Below, piece by piece: positions 17,084 through 25,271 of a DNA stretch of 37,762 nt. Source of the DNA: a virus; the IMG/VR virus record IMGVR_UViG_3300030019_000085, positions 1 through 37,762 of that record; one strand, written 5' to 3'. Made by a program: the position numbers and the translations under genes. The notes beneath the pieces were generated by a model. The model saw nothing but the letters and a program-made list of their open reading frames with translations, was not told the origin of the DNA and searched no databases. The number at the start of each line of letters is the position of its first letter. Positions within the stretch are counted from its first letter, which is position 1.

Positions 17084-18265
17084 TTATTGATTCTTCCTAG
17101 CTGCACGGCCTACCGTTATATCGAAGCCGGAAGAAATGTTAGATAATCTGTTTAAAAATACGTAACGCTCTGCGTCCTTAGCATGCCCGTCCTTGTCGAC
17201 CGGAATGTCTCCGTACGTCCCATCGGGGAGCAATGGATAATGGTACAGACGATTCTCTCGTATAGTGTCCACGCTACTTTTAGTGTAGTGCTTCTTGTAT
17301 CGATTCATCACGCGTATGCCAAGCCGTATATCTTTGTTCTCGGTGCGGATGGCCCGCACTCCGGCATTTTGTAGCTCGCGTATTGACTTAGGCTCTGCAC
17401 CATCGCAAATGACCTCTAGGTCGTTGTATTCAGACTCGAGTATGCAAGACGCAAGCTCGGTATTATCCTTACCGCGTGCATACAATAACTGATCTAGCCA
17501 CACTTCGCCGTGTGCCAACACTACTAGAGATATCGCGCTCGGGTTAGTCCAACCGAAATCGACGCCTAGGTATGCGGCTTTCCACTCTTCGCGCGGCGGT
17601 AGACTGTCGACAATGTCCCAGTTCTTGACCACGATGCCCTCTGTACTACCTGTCAATCCGAGGCCGTACACCTTCCACCAGTCGGGGTCAATCTCTCGGT
17701 TACTCTCTATCTCGGCTATCTGCGCAGGGCTGAGCATGTCGTTATCAAGATAGGTAGAGTGTATCAGCGCCACGTCGTCTCGGTGCGCTAGTTTCGTATC
17801 TACCCAAAACTCAAACGCCGGGTTATAATCGAGTATGACTTTCTCAGTCGTACGCACAGACAACTGCCGATACACATCGAACGACAAGTTAATGCACTCG
17901 TTTATGAAAAGCACGTCGCGTGCAGGGCCTAGCACCTTACTCGCTTGATCCGCGCTAAAGAACTCGATCTTACCCTTCTTGTACGAGTACATCTTATTTG
18001 TATCGTGCCACGCAGCGATGTTGTATGCATCTTCCGCTTCTAGCATGCCTTGAAAATCGCGTATCGCGCCTCTCTTCAAATGCGGCATAGTCTCAGACAC
18101 GATAGAGATAAGACGCGGCTTCTTAGAACGGGCGGCTATCGTGTTAAGTAACTGCAATACCGCCCACGTCTTGCCCGAGCGCGTACCGCCTTTCAGGGCG
18201 ATTATACGGACTTTCGGGTTAACGTAGGCGGCTAGCAGCTCGCTAAATACTCTAGTTGTCTCCAT
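17084..18265 (-). CDS. terL: Terminase large subunit
   Basis: A 393-residue DNA-packaging motor. The Walker A is GGTRSGKT (26-33), and the Walker B strand DVLFINE ends at the probable catalytic Glu123. The C-terminal nuclease has Asp236 in GVDFGWTNPSA, Asp288 in VICDGAEPKS and Asp364 in GHAKDAERY, the expected RuvC-like triad. Overall it resembles the PBSX/terminase_3 group. The ATG overlaps the small-subunit stop as TAATG. Its partner portal gene is 5 kb away on the other strand. Headful packaging is plausible for this group and agrees with a circularly permuted assembly. Confidence 0.93.
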   Translation of the reverse strand: METTRVFSELLAAYVNPKVRIIALKGGTRSGKTWAVLQLLNTIAARSKKPRLISIVSETMPHLKRGAIRDFQGMLEAEDAYNIAAWHDTNKMYSYKKGKIEFFSADQASKVLGPARDVLFINECINLSFDVYRQLSVRTTEKVILDYNPAFEFWVDTKLAHRDDVALIHSTYLDNDMLSPAQIAEIESNREIDPDWWKVYGLGLTGSTEGIVVKNWDIVDSLPPREEWKAAYLGVDFGWTNPSAISLVVLAHGEVWLDQLLYARGKDNTELASCILESEYNDLEVICDGAEPKSIRELQNAGVRAIRTENKDIRLGIRVMNRYKKHYTKSSVDTIRENRLYHYPLLPDGTYGDIPVDKDGHAKDAERYVFLNRLSNISSGFDITVGRAARKNQ

Positions 18266-18792
18266 TATAGCAGGTCTTCTAACGCGTCGAGATCGTCGGC
18301 AGTCTTCTGATCGCGAACGGTAACGCGCAATACGGCTTCGCTGTTACCCGTCTGATTCACATTGTCGGCTATGCCGTTGATCCTTGCTACTAGATTGGTG
18401 TTAAACACGCCCACCGCGGCCCCTTCGACCTGCTGCGCACGCACTACGCCCTCTATCCACTGTACTGCATCGAGCACATCCTCATCTTCCGCCGTACCTC
18501 TACCGCGCTCTCTCTTATCTATGATGTTGCTCTTTGCTGCACGGAAGTACCCGCCTGATACGCCAAGGTACACGGTAAGCCCGTCCATAGTGTAAGGGCG
18601 ACCGAGCGGCAAATCGGCCTCGCTGTAGTCGCCCTTGTATTTTACCAACTCGGCGCGTATCCACGGGTGACGATCGCACCAGTCGAAGTATTTACTGGCT
18701 TCTTCGCGCAGAAGCGCGCCCGAGGCAAATAGCTTGTCTCGGCCGTGCTTCGTGCGAAGCTTCCACAATTGTACGCCGCATAGTCTATCCAT
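18265..18792 (-). CDS. terS: Terminase small subunit (gp3-like DNA-packaging protein)
   Basis: A 175-residue protein. It has KHGRDKLFASGALLREEASK and YFDWCDRHPW near the N-terminus, then RPYTMDGLTVYLGVSGGYFR, the pattern of the gp3-like packaging family: KHGR--F, a YF-WCD--P helix, RP-T--GL--YLG-S. The latter half is a helix-turn-helix-type DNA-binding region followed by acidic C-terminal helices. It recognises phage DNA and delivers it to TerL. It is coupled on both sides by TAATG overlaps. Confidence 0.82.
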   Translation of the reverse strand: MDRLCGVQLWKLRTKHGRDKLFASGALLREEASKYFDWCDRHPWIRAELVKYKGDYSEADLPLGRPYTMDGLTVYLGVSGGYFRAAKSNIIDKRERGRGTAEDEDVLDAVQWIEGVVRAQQVEGAAVGVFNTNLVARINGIADNVNQTGNSEAVLRVTVRDQKTADDLDALEDLL

Positions 18793-19733
18793 TATGTCAA
18801 GTCTTCTTCTTTGTAGGTTGCCTTTCCGCCTGGCTGCACTGCAATAGTTCCGCCCACAGCGGTAACGTAAGTGCCTGCCTTAACCTTGCTTCCGTCAGCG
18901 CGGAGCACTGTACCCTTGTACGCATCTTCTTCGCCTCGTGTGAAGTCGATCGGCATCGCTCCGTCGGCCATGGGGTGGCGAACTACGCCGATTGCCGGTG
19001 CTACGAAATTAGGCGCTCCGGGGGCGGTGTACTGCGGGGCTATATCCTCTGCAATAGTAGCCGTGCCGTCGCCCTCTACTGCGATAGTGAGACCCTCTGT
19101 TGTGGTGTATAGTCCGAGGGGGACGGTGAGGCCATTCGCATACAAGGCCGTGCCTTCTACTAGCGTGCCTTCATTCGGCGTGAAGTCGATAGGCACAGAA
19201 TCCTGCATCGGATACCGCACGGTTCCGTCGACTTGACTTATGTAGCCTTCTTTTGAAGCGTCGTCGTACTGCCATCCGATAGTAGCCGCTCCGCCTTCTA
19301 CTACCTCGATCACCATCTCGCCTAACACCGTGATGTATTTCCCTGGAGACACGGCGTTACCGTCTGCGAATGCCACCTTTCCTTCGTATAAATCGCACTC
19401 CTCTGTGCCCTTAAGCGTAAAAGCAATATCGGAAAATCCGTCCTTAACAGGATAGATAACGACCTGCGGGGAAACATCTGTACACGCACTCTTAGGTTCA
19501 GCACCTTGCGACTTTTCGTAAGCATCGTACCACTTGATCAGATCGCGTACGCGATTGCGCAAGCATGAGCTGCATGTCTGCGGCTTATCGTTTTTCTGCA
19601 TCGCGAGGTTATACGCCTCAAACACCCTCGACACACTGTATACATGCGCATACGAGTTTTCAATGACTCCGCATACTTTATTGATAACGTCTGCGGTTAC
19701 GTGAGCATACTGCTCTTTTACTTCTTTATTCAT
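18792..19733 (-). CDS. Repeat protein with CxxC motif and three ADG-type repeats
   Basis: A 313-residue protein if begun at ATG 19733 (MNKEVKEQYAHV), which overlaps the upstream stop by 8 bases; an in-frame ATG at 19775 is less likely. The first 80 residues are helical and include QTCSSCLRNRVRDLIKWYDA, a CxxC motif. Three related blocks of about 60 residues follow, each with a YP/HP-M-D start, an IDF strand, G-x-x-x-ADG-x-x-V-x-x-G-x-Y-T, and an I-V-x-G-G-x-AT ending. The same pattern occurs once in the protease-scaffold protein. It sits directly before the terminase genes. The function is unknown; a structural or decoration role is possible. Confidence 0.6.
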   Translation of the reverse strand: MNKEVKEQYAHVTADVINKVCGVIENSYAHVYSVSRVFEAYNLAMQKNDKPQTCSSCLRNRVRDLIKWYDAYEKSQGAEPKSACTDVSPQVVIYPVKDGFSDIAFTLKGTEECDLYEGKVAFADGNAVSPGKYITVLGEMVIEVVEGGAATIGWQYDDASKEGYISQVDGTVRYPMQDSVPIDFTPNEGTLVEGTALYANGLTVPLGLYTTTEGLTIAVEGDGTATIAEDIAPQYTAPGAPNFVAPAIGVVRHPMADGAMPIDFTRGEEDAYKGTVLRADGSKVKAGTYVTAVGGTIAVQPGGKATYKEEDLT

Positions 19734-20046
19734 AGATTTTAAATTTAAATTTGATGTACATATAATTGATAACACCCATCAGCGTGGCCACGGCGGATAT
19801 GCCGAAGAACAGGATGTAATCGCCTGCGTTGCCTAAATCGGGTGCTATGTACTTCGTGAGTAGTACGGCCCATCCGAGGCCCATAAGCATGGTAAACCAA
19901 AAGGAAGTACATCCCCTACAATTGAAGGGTTTTCGGTTTAGCGGCAACGGAATCAGTTCCGTAAATACCCACGCTAACACCAACGCAATCAGTGCGTTAG
20001 CTAGCATAACTAAAGCCGTAACGGCTAAAAAAATGAATGTCTGCAT
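19726..20046 (-). CDS. Small membrane protein with CxxC motif
   Basis: A 106-residue protein with three hydrophobic segments: about 5-32 (FLAVTALVMLANALIALVLA), 50-68 (FWFTMLMGLGWAVLL) and 78-98 (ILFFGISAVATLMGVINYMY). A KPFNCRGCTSFW motif lies between the first and second. This C-x-x-C-x-x-FW arrangement is recurrent in small membrane proteins of Bacteroidales phages. A TATCTTTA element lies 26 bases upstream. It is the first gene after the sigma-like gene and is coupled to the repeat-protein gene. Its role is unknown; it lacks holin signature residues. Confidence 0.6.
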   Translation of the reverse strand: MQTFIFLAVTALVMLANALIALVLAWVFTELIPLPLNRKPFNCRGCTSFWFTMLMGLGWAVLLTKYIAPDLGNAGDYILFFGISAVATLMGVINYMYIKFKFKIYE

Positions 20047-20072
20047 AACTTGAATAATTAGGGGTTAAAATA

Positions 20073-20085
20073 TAAAGATAAAAAA
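20073..20085 (-). promoter_or_regulatory. TTTTTATCTTTA element before packaging/lysis genes
   Basis: Minus strand TTTTTATCTTTA lies in the short gap between the sigma-like gene (stop 20086) and the membrane-protein gene (start 20046). It resembles the elements before the protease, chaperone and portal genes. No TTG is at -33 spacing. It may start the packaging/lysis transcript. Confidence 0.4.
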
Positions 20086-20709
20086 TCACAAGAGTGATAG
20101 TAATATATTGTGTTTCTCCGCGAATCGGGCGGCCACGTCCTTGCGTATTAGGCCGATCACCGGCCATATCTTTGTGGCCGGAATGCCTAACATCGCCGAC
20201 AACTTATTGTAGCTCATATCAGGCTGCAATGCGACGTATATTTCAAAAAGCGATACGCTAATCGGGTCATACGCGCCGCGCACATACTCGAGTATTTCAT
20301 TTTGCAGCTGATCGGAAGCGCGCTCATACTCTGAGTAATCGCAGTTCGACGATGCTACGGTGTCGTAAGCGCTGTCTTCTATATGCAGCACCTCGTCTTT
20401 TCGTCTTACCTTCGACGCGAGTAGCGCCGTATGATATGCGCGCAGATAATACCACTTGTAATTTTCTACGACCAAACCTTTTAGCAGGATACAGTCGTAG
20501 AGATGCAGCGCAGTGTCTGTCGCGACTTGGTCGTCGTAGTATTCTTTGTATAACAACTTCGTCCGAAGCGCATTAAAATTATCGCCAAACCATTTCATAA
20601 ACTCGATCGCGCGCCCTTCGCTTTCGGGCGTCGCCATTTCATCGCCACGCAATTTTGCATATTTCTTGCCCGCATTGCGCCCGCCGCTATTTCCGTACTT
20701 TGCCGCCAT
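20086..20709 (-). CDS. Sigma-70-like protein (phage late sigma candidate)
   Basis: A 207-residue protein. Residues about 35-100 (FMKWFGDNFNALRTKLLYKE, then DTALHLYDCILL, VENYKWYYLRAY) match the sigma region 2 layout seen in divergent sigma-like proteins of Bacteroidales phages. The C-terminal part (MSYNKLSAMLGIPATKIWPV) looks like a region 4 helix-turn-helix. It overlaps the helicase gene by 23 bases. It lies at the end of the replication operon and immediately before the packaging operon. I infer that it redirects host RNA polymerase to late promoters, possibly the TATCTTT elements listed here. Confidence 0.6.
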   Translation of the reverse strand: MAAKYGNSGGRNAGKKYAKLRGDEMATPESEGRAIEFMKWFGDNFNALRTKLLYKEYYDDQVATDTALHLYDCILLKGLVVENYKWYYLRAYHTALLASKVRRKDEVLHIEDSAYDTVASSNCDYSEYERASDQLQNEILEYVRGAYDPISVSLFEIYVALQPDMSYNKLSAMLGIPATKIWPVIGLIRKDVAARFAEKHNILLSLL

Positions 20710-22141
20710 ACCTTTGTTTTAATTCGTTTAACTGCTTGAATAAAAATGTTTGATCACTATCTTTGCTTTCAAGTCGCGCGCATACTTTCGCGTCGCGCGT
20801 CCCTACCGCTACTAGTCTGTGCACATATATGTCTTTTATCGCGCCCCTTCGCAATAACCGCGCAATGGTCTGCTGATAATGCTCTAAATTCCATGTAATC
20901 GAAAACCAAATCATTCTGCGCCCGCCGAACTGTAAATTTAGCCCGTGCCCGGCTCCCGCAGGATGTATAATAAGAAGCCGTATCTTACCCGCATTCCAGT
21001 TTGTGAAATCTTCCTTCAATCCTGCGCCTTTGCGCAACTCGCGCGCATAAGGAAAGGCCGCCTTGATACGATCTATCTCGTGCCTGAACTGATATACTAC
21101 TATGAAGTTTTCTTCCTTGTACGTGTCTAGCAGGACACGCAGCGCATCTATTTTAGCTGTGTTTACCTCGTGCCATACCGTTGCCCGCTTATCACCTACC
21201 CTGTCTTCATATATCGCGCCGCTTGATATCTGCAATAACTTCATAGTCAAATCGGAAGCCGTCCCCACAGTTACCTCTCCGCCGTTTAAAAAATCAAGCG
21301 CGTATTCTTCCTCGAGCGAATTATACACTTCTTTATCAAAGCTGCTTAACTCTATGTGTTCATCTACGGTATGCAGCTCGGGTAGCTTTAAATAATCTCG
21401 CGTCTGCATACTCAGCGCTATGTCTTGTATCTTCTTTGCTATTATATTCTTCGCGCCCAAATTAGGTATGTATTCGTAGACTATCATACCGTTGCCGCGT
21501 GTCTTAAAATACTTATCTATGAACTTCCCGAATGTTTCGCCGAGCCTTACCCCGTCGTCTATTAAATACATCTGCGCCCATAAGTCCACGTAACCATTAG
21601 GCGATGGCGTTCCGGTCAATCCGTGCCGGTATTCTACCCCGCTTTTATTTAACGCCCTGCTAAGACATTTAAATCTTCCGCTATCCCGGCTTTTAAATAA
21701 ACTCAGCTCGTCGAGTACTACACAGTCGAAAGGAAGTTTCCCTAAGTAAGGGCCGTACGGCTCTCCAGATATATGACTAACCGTTTGTTTCACGTATTTC
21801 TGTACAAGCCACGTAAGATTATTAATGCCTATTATGTAAATCTCCGCGTCTACATTCATTGCCGCCTCTCGTTTCTTCGCGTCTCCGGCGATGAGGCTAT
21901 ATCGCATACCGCTTAGGTGATCCCACTTTTCCACCTCGTCGGGCCATGTAATGCGCGCGACCTTGTCAGGCGCTACTACTAACGTCTTCGTGATTGCCGC
22001 CTCTCTATAATGCATTTCATAGAGATATGTTAGCACGATCACGGTTTTGCTTAAACTCATCCCTAGAAAAAGTGTTGAGCGCGGGTTGGCCATTAAATGC
22101 TCGTAGGCTTCGACTTGGTGCGGGTCAGGATTATATTTCAT
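20687..22141 (-). CDS. SNF2-like superfamily 2 helicase
   Basis: A 484-residue protein started at ATG 22141, which overlaps the VRR-NUC stop as ATGA (an ATG six codons upstream is also in frame). Motif I is the modified LGMSLSKTVIVL (26-37). Motif II is VVLDELSLFKS, the DELS variant typical of phage SNF2-type helicases. Motif III-like HGLTGTPSPNGY and the C-terminal HPAGAGHGLNLQFGGRRMIW and QTIARLLRRGA (motifs V and VI) follow. It would remodel or unwind replication or recombination intermediates. It sits next to VRR-NUC as in many Firmicutes and Bacteroidales phages. Confidence 0.87.
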   Translation of the reverse strand: MKYNPDPHQVEAYEHLMANPRSTLFLGMSLSKTVIVLTYLYEMHYREAAITKTLVVAPDKVARITWPDEVEKWDHLSGMRYSLIAGDAKKREAAMNVDAEIYIIGINNLTWLVQKYVKQTVSHISGEPYGPYLGKLPFDCVVLDELSLFKSRDSGRFKCLSRALNKSGVEYRHGLTGTPSPNGYVDLWAQMYLIDDGVRLGETFGKFIDKYFKTRGNGMIVYEYIPNLGAKNIIAKKIQDIALSMQTRDYLKLPELHTVDEHIELSSFDKEVYNSLEEEYALDFLNGGEVTVGTASDLTMKLLQISSGAIYEDRVGDKRATVWHEVNTAKIDALRVLLDTYKEENFIVVYQFRHEIDRIKAAFPYARELRKGAGLKEDFTNWNAGKIRLLIIHPAGAGHGLNLQFGGRRMIWFSITWNLEHYQQTIARLLRRGAIKDIYVHRLVAVGTRDAKVCARLESKDSDQTFLFKQLNELKQRYGGKVRK

Positions 22142-22416
22142 AACGTGAGTATAAAACAATCTACCGCTTCGCGAGTATCTAACACCTCTACTCTAAAACC
22201 TAGGGCGCGCAGTTTAGCATGCGTCTTGTTTTGCAATAAGCTCGGGCGCTTTCCGCGCGCTTTCGTTTCTACAAAAATAATAAGCGCGGGGTACGCTAAA
22301 CATATACGATCGGGGAAGCCCGCGTAAAACAAGGGCGGGAACTTAATACACACCCCACGGGTCACTTTTCCCCACTCTGCTATGAGATAATTCTCTACTC
22401 GCTTTTCGTTGTTCAT
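22138..22416 (-). CDS. VRR-NUC domain nuclease
   Basis: A 92-residue protein of the PD-(D/E)XK superfamily. It has GFPDRICL (33-40) with the catalytic PD, FVETKARGKRPSLLQ (48-62) with E50-T-K52, and the downstream glutamine. It is the single-domain length typical of phage VRR-NUC proteins, which act as structure-specific nucleases, possibly on branched DNA. It lies directly downstream of the TTGGTAAC repeat region and is coupled to the SNF2-like helicase by ATGA. Confidence 0.88.
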   Translation of the reverse strand: MNNEKRVENYLIAEWGKVTRGVCIKFPPLFYAGFPDRICLAYPALIIFVETKARGKRPSLLQNKTHAKLRALGFRVEVLDTREAVDCFILTL

Positions 22417-22423
22417 AATTCGC

Positions 22424-22830
22424 TTGGTAACATTGGTAACATTTTAAAAATGTAAACTGCTAATTTTCAGGCATTTACATTTTCGTAAATTTGTAAAGTA
22501 TTTTCTTGGTAACACTTGGTAACATTTTTTGAAGTTGTAACGTATTGACTACTAATCATTTAAATGGCTAGGTGTTACCAAGAAAGTGTTACCAAGGTTT
22601 TAAAACTTCTTACGCGGGTATATATAGGCGAAATTGATTATAATCTATTTTATTACTATAAATCCATTTTACCTTTTTTATTGGTAACTTGGTAACATTT
22701 GCTATTTAAATAGTTGAGGCTCAACACTTTGCGGTGTTACCAAAGCCCTTTTCTTGGTAACGCTTTGTTTTGACTTAACTCTCTGTACATCAACACGTTA
22801 AGGTGTTACCAAAGCTATTTTCTTGGTAAC
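22424..22830. repeat. Twelve TTGGTAAC boxes: iteron-like replication origin candidate
   Basis: The longest non-coding stretch (22417-22814) carries twelve copies of TTGGTAAC or its complement. Forward copies start at 22424, 22433, 22506, 22516, 22681, 22689, 22754 and 22823; reverse copies at 22574, 22588, 22736 and 22805. They come in six pairs spaced 8-18 bases. An A/T-rich stretch (about 22617-22680) and small palindromes (22439-22453, 22472-22489) lie between them. The region is flanked by the VapE primase-helicase and VRR-NUC genes. An origin bound by an initiator, or a multi-operator control region, are both possible. The last box is inside the VapE coding end. Confidence 0.7.
22721..22830. 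repeat. Two 41-bp near-identical repeats with nested inverted repeats
   Basis: Copies at 22721-22761 and 22790-22830 differ at only a few bases. Each contains AACAC-N6-GTGTT followed by GTTACCAA-N10-TTGGTAAC, so each can form two nested hairpins or a two-fold symmetric binding site. The second copy overlaps the VapE stop codon. They are the most ordered part of the TTGGTAAC region. Confidence 0.8.
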
Positions 22831-25271
22831 AATTTGCGAATATACATCTTTTGCAGGCCATAAAACTTGACGCGCATAGGGGGCGCGGGCGTCCAATCGC
22901 GCAATGTTTTCATCACTCGCCCTATGTCCATGCTGTCGCGCCGCGTGATATCTTCGGGCGATTTACCTAGACATTCTGTCCATATCTCGAGTATGCACAC
23001 ATATTTCCGCTCTTCCGCGCCGTCGTTTTCTTCCTCTCTTATCCAATTTCGGCGGGAATACGGCTCCATCGCCCCCCAATTATTCGGCAGTTTTCGCTTT
23101 AGATACTCGAGTATTAGCCCGCTTCGCTCGTCTTTCTCCATGTGTTTATCCTGAATCGCGCGCGCTTCGCACTCTAATTCTTCTTCTAAATACAACCTCT
23201 CCCCGTCGATGTATCGGCTTTTCGCTTCCGCCCACAGCTGCGCCACGATCGATGGTGACATGTATTCATAGAACGGCTCCGCGCCTTTCTTATTTTTACA
23301 GTTCAGCACCCAAAATCGGCGGTTGCCCGTCACGTCTCGCAGGAAGTCTTCCTCATTAGTCGTGCCAAAGAACACACACCTGCGAGGGAAGTACTCTATA
23401 CGACGGCCATACGCTACTCTGTAGCGATCTTCCGTCTTACTGACGAAGTGTTTCACTGCCTCTACTTCCGCTCGCCTTAAACCGGCCAATTCGCCAAGTT
23501 CTATCAACCACGCGCCCTGTATGCTTTCTATTGCTGCATTGCCTGTCAACTGTGTAACGCTATCGCTGAACCAATCCCCGCCCATCGCTTTTAATGTGCT
23601 AGACTTGCCGACACCTTGGTCGCCAATGATAACGAGAATATAATCGAACTTCGTCCCCGGCTTGTAAATACGGGCCACGGCCGCAGTAAACGCCTTGCGC
23701 GTTATCGCGCGTGTATAAGATGTGTCTTCTGCTCCGAAAATGCGTATGAATAGATCATCTAACCTTTCTTCGTTATCCCATTCGAGCGAGTCGAGGTAAT
23801 TTTTAATAGGGTGATAACTGTTGCCACGAAGCGCTACTGTGAGCCCGTCTGCTATATTTTCTTTGCCGGCGATATCATAGCAGCGTTCGAAGTATAGCCT
23901 CAACTCTGCGTCGTCGCTGTCCCTAAGCGGGCGCGGGTACTTTAATCCGACCTTGTCCCATGGAAGCACCTTGATAGCCGTCTCTCTTTGTTCGAATTCG
24001 TTGTACCCAAAGCGGCCTTGCAAATTAGCGTCGTTATTCAAAATCGTAACTATGTTGCTGATCGTTGACTTAATCTTTCCGGATTTCCCTTCTGTCTCTA
24101 GATCGCCTACCCACTCATCCTTCGTGGCCGCCTTGACCGCTTTCTCTTCCGCCACGTCGTAGTCGCTAGCTGACGACTCTCGACGCTCTCTGACTATCTC
24201 TTTCTTTACGAGTTTCAGCTCTGCGGCAAAAGCGGACATAGCTTTGAAACTCGGTGTCTTCGTAATATCCGCGCCTTCTTTCACGTGTTCGTCTAAGTCT
24301 GCGAACTTGTGCAAGCGAACTAAGTCGAACGCGTTGCACAGCTTTCCGCCTGCGGGGTCTGTGTTGTGATGACTGTACGCGAGCTTGTGGTCGTACACGA
24401 TGAGGCCGCCGCTCGTGCTACCTGGCAGATAGCTGTAGCGGTCTTCTCCTAACTCCTCACAGGGTGCGTACACCTCAGGAAGGAACTCGGCGATAGCTTC
24501 GTCCAGGGAATAAGCCCGGCAGAACGCACCAATTATACCTACCTTCACTTCGGGGTCTTCTACCTTATCTGAGGTAGCCGAGCGCCGCACTTCCTTCTCT
24601 CGCGATGAGGCCGGCCATGACGTTACATCTGTCCAGTCCTCGAGTTCCGCGAGTACCTTGTCTGCACACATGATAGGGCCGTCACTCACATGAGAGATAA
24701 ACTCCCCATCTTTCGGCGATGAGGGGTAATACATAAGCCTCGTCGCCTGGTACGTGGTGTCGTCGAACACCTCAATATCAAGCCACGAGGCTACTACGTG
24801 TGCGATGCACTCGTACTCGTCCGGGGTCACCGGCCTGTCTAACGGAAATACAATACGGAATCTCGGAGACTCGGGCCTATGCTTGTGCGTGGTATATAGC
24901 AGTCCTGCGTACTCGAGCAGACCGAAGTCGATCCACACATCAAGATTGCCGAAGTCCACATCTAGTGCGACTAACTGCCTACTTTCTACAAAGCCTCTGC
25001 GGCGCCACCCATACGGCGGTTTAAACGTTACATCTACGCCTTTTATCTTATTCGTGCCGCCGAGCAGCTTACCACCTACGAAGCCGCCGACGTCTTTAAT
25101 CTCGTCTTGCCGGTCTTTCGTGTAAGAGAAGTACTGCTTCACGGTCTCCTTCGTGCGCTCCGTGCTCGTGAGCTGCGCTACTACCTCACTCCACAAAATG
25201 CGCTTGTTCTTCCACTTTGCCGCGCGAGCGCTCGACGCTGTTGCTATGTCTAGACTTATGTCGTACTTCAT
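22815..25271 (-). CDS. VapE-type primase-helicase
   Basis: An 818-residue protein started at ATG 25271, which overlaps the methyltransferase stop as ATGA (an in-frame ATG 19 codons upstream is less likely). The N-terminal AEP-like primase half has LVALDVDFGN (100-109) with Asp104 and Asp106, and HRPESPRFRIVFPLDRPV (131-148). The C-terminal virulence-associated-E helicase half has Walker A GDQGVGKSS (550-558), Walker B-like AWLIELGEL (587-595), sensor FFGTTNE (634-640) and an arginine-finger-like TGNRRFW (648-654). It would prime and unwind at the origin, and the TTGGTAAC region begins at its 3' end. The stop is TAG. Confidence 0.87.
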   Translation of the reverse strand: MKYDISLDIATASSARAAKWKNKRILWSEVVAQLTSTERTKETVKQYFSYTKDRQDEIKDVGGFVGGKLLGGTNKIKGVDVTFKPPYGWRRRGFVESRQLVALDVDFGNLDVWIDFGLLEYAGLLYTTHKHRPESPRFRIVFPLDRPVTPDEYECIAHVVASWLDIEVFDDTTYQATRLMYYPSSPKDGEFISHVSDGPIMCADKVLAELEDWTDVTSWPASSREKEVRRSATSDKVEDPEVKVGIIGAFCRAYSLDEAIAEFLPEVYAPCEELGEDRYSYLPGSTSGGLIVYDHKLAYSHHNTDPAGGKLCNAFDLVRLHKFADLDEHVKEGADITKTPSFKAMSAFAAELKLVKKEIVRERRESSASDYDVAEEKAVKAATKDEWVGDLETEGKSGKIKSTISNIVTILNNDANLQGRFGYNEFEQRETAIKVLPWDKVGLKYPRPLRDSDDAELRLYFERCYDIAGKENIADGLTVALRGNSYHPIKNYLDSLEWDNEERLDDLFIRIFGAEDTSYTRAITRKAFTAAVARIYKPGTKFDYILVIIGDQGVGKSSTLKAMGGDWFSDSVTQLTGNAAIESIQGAWLIELGELAGLRRAEVEAVKHFVSKTEDRYRVAYGRRIEYFPRRCVFFGTTNEEDFLRDVTGNRRFWVLNCKNKKGAEPFYEYMSPSIVAQLWAEAKSRYIDGERLYLEEELECEARAIQDKHMEKDERSGLILEYLKRKLPNNWGAMEPYSRRNWIREEENDGAEERKYVCILEIWTECLGKSPEDITRRDSMDIGRVMKTLRDWTPAPPMRVKFYGLQKMYIRKLLPRK

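Noticed and set aside
22486-22493. Plus-strand TAAATTTG promoter within the repeat region
   Set aside because: It matches the -7 consensus, but no -33 TTG is in place and there is no plus-strand gene downstream. A primer RNA is possible but unsupported.
22424-22830. Possible CRISPR array
   Set aside because: The repeat unit is only 8 bp, occurs in both orientations and has irregular spacing with no uniform spacers.
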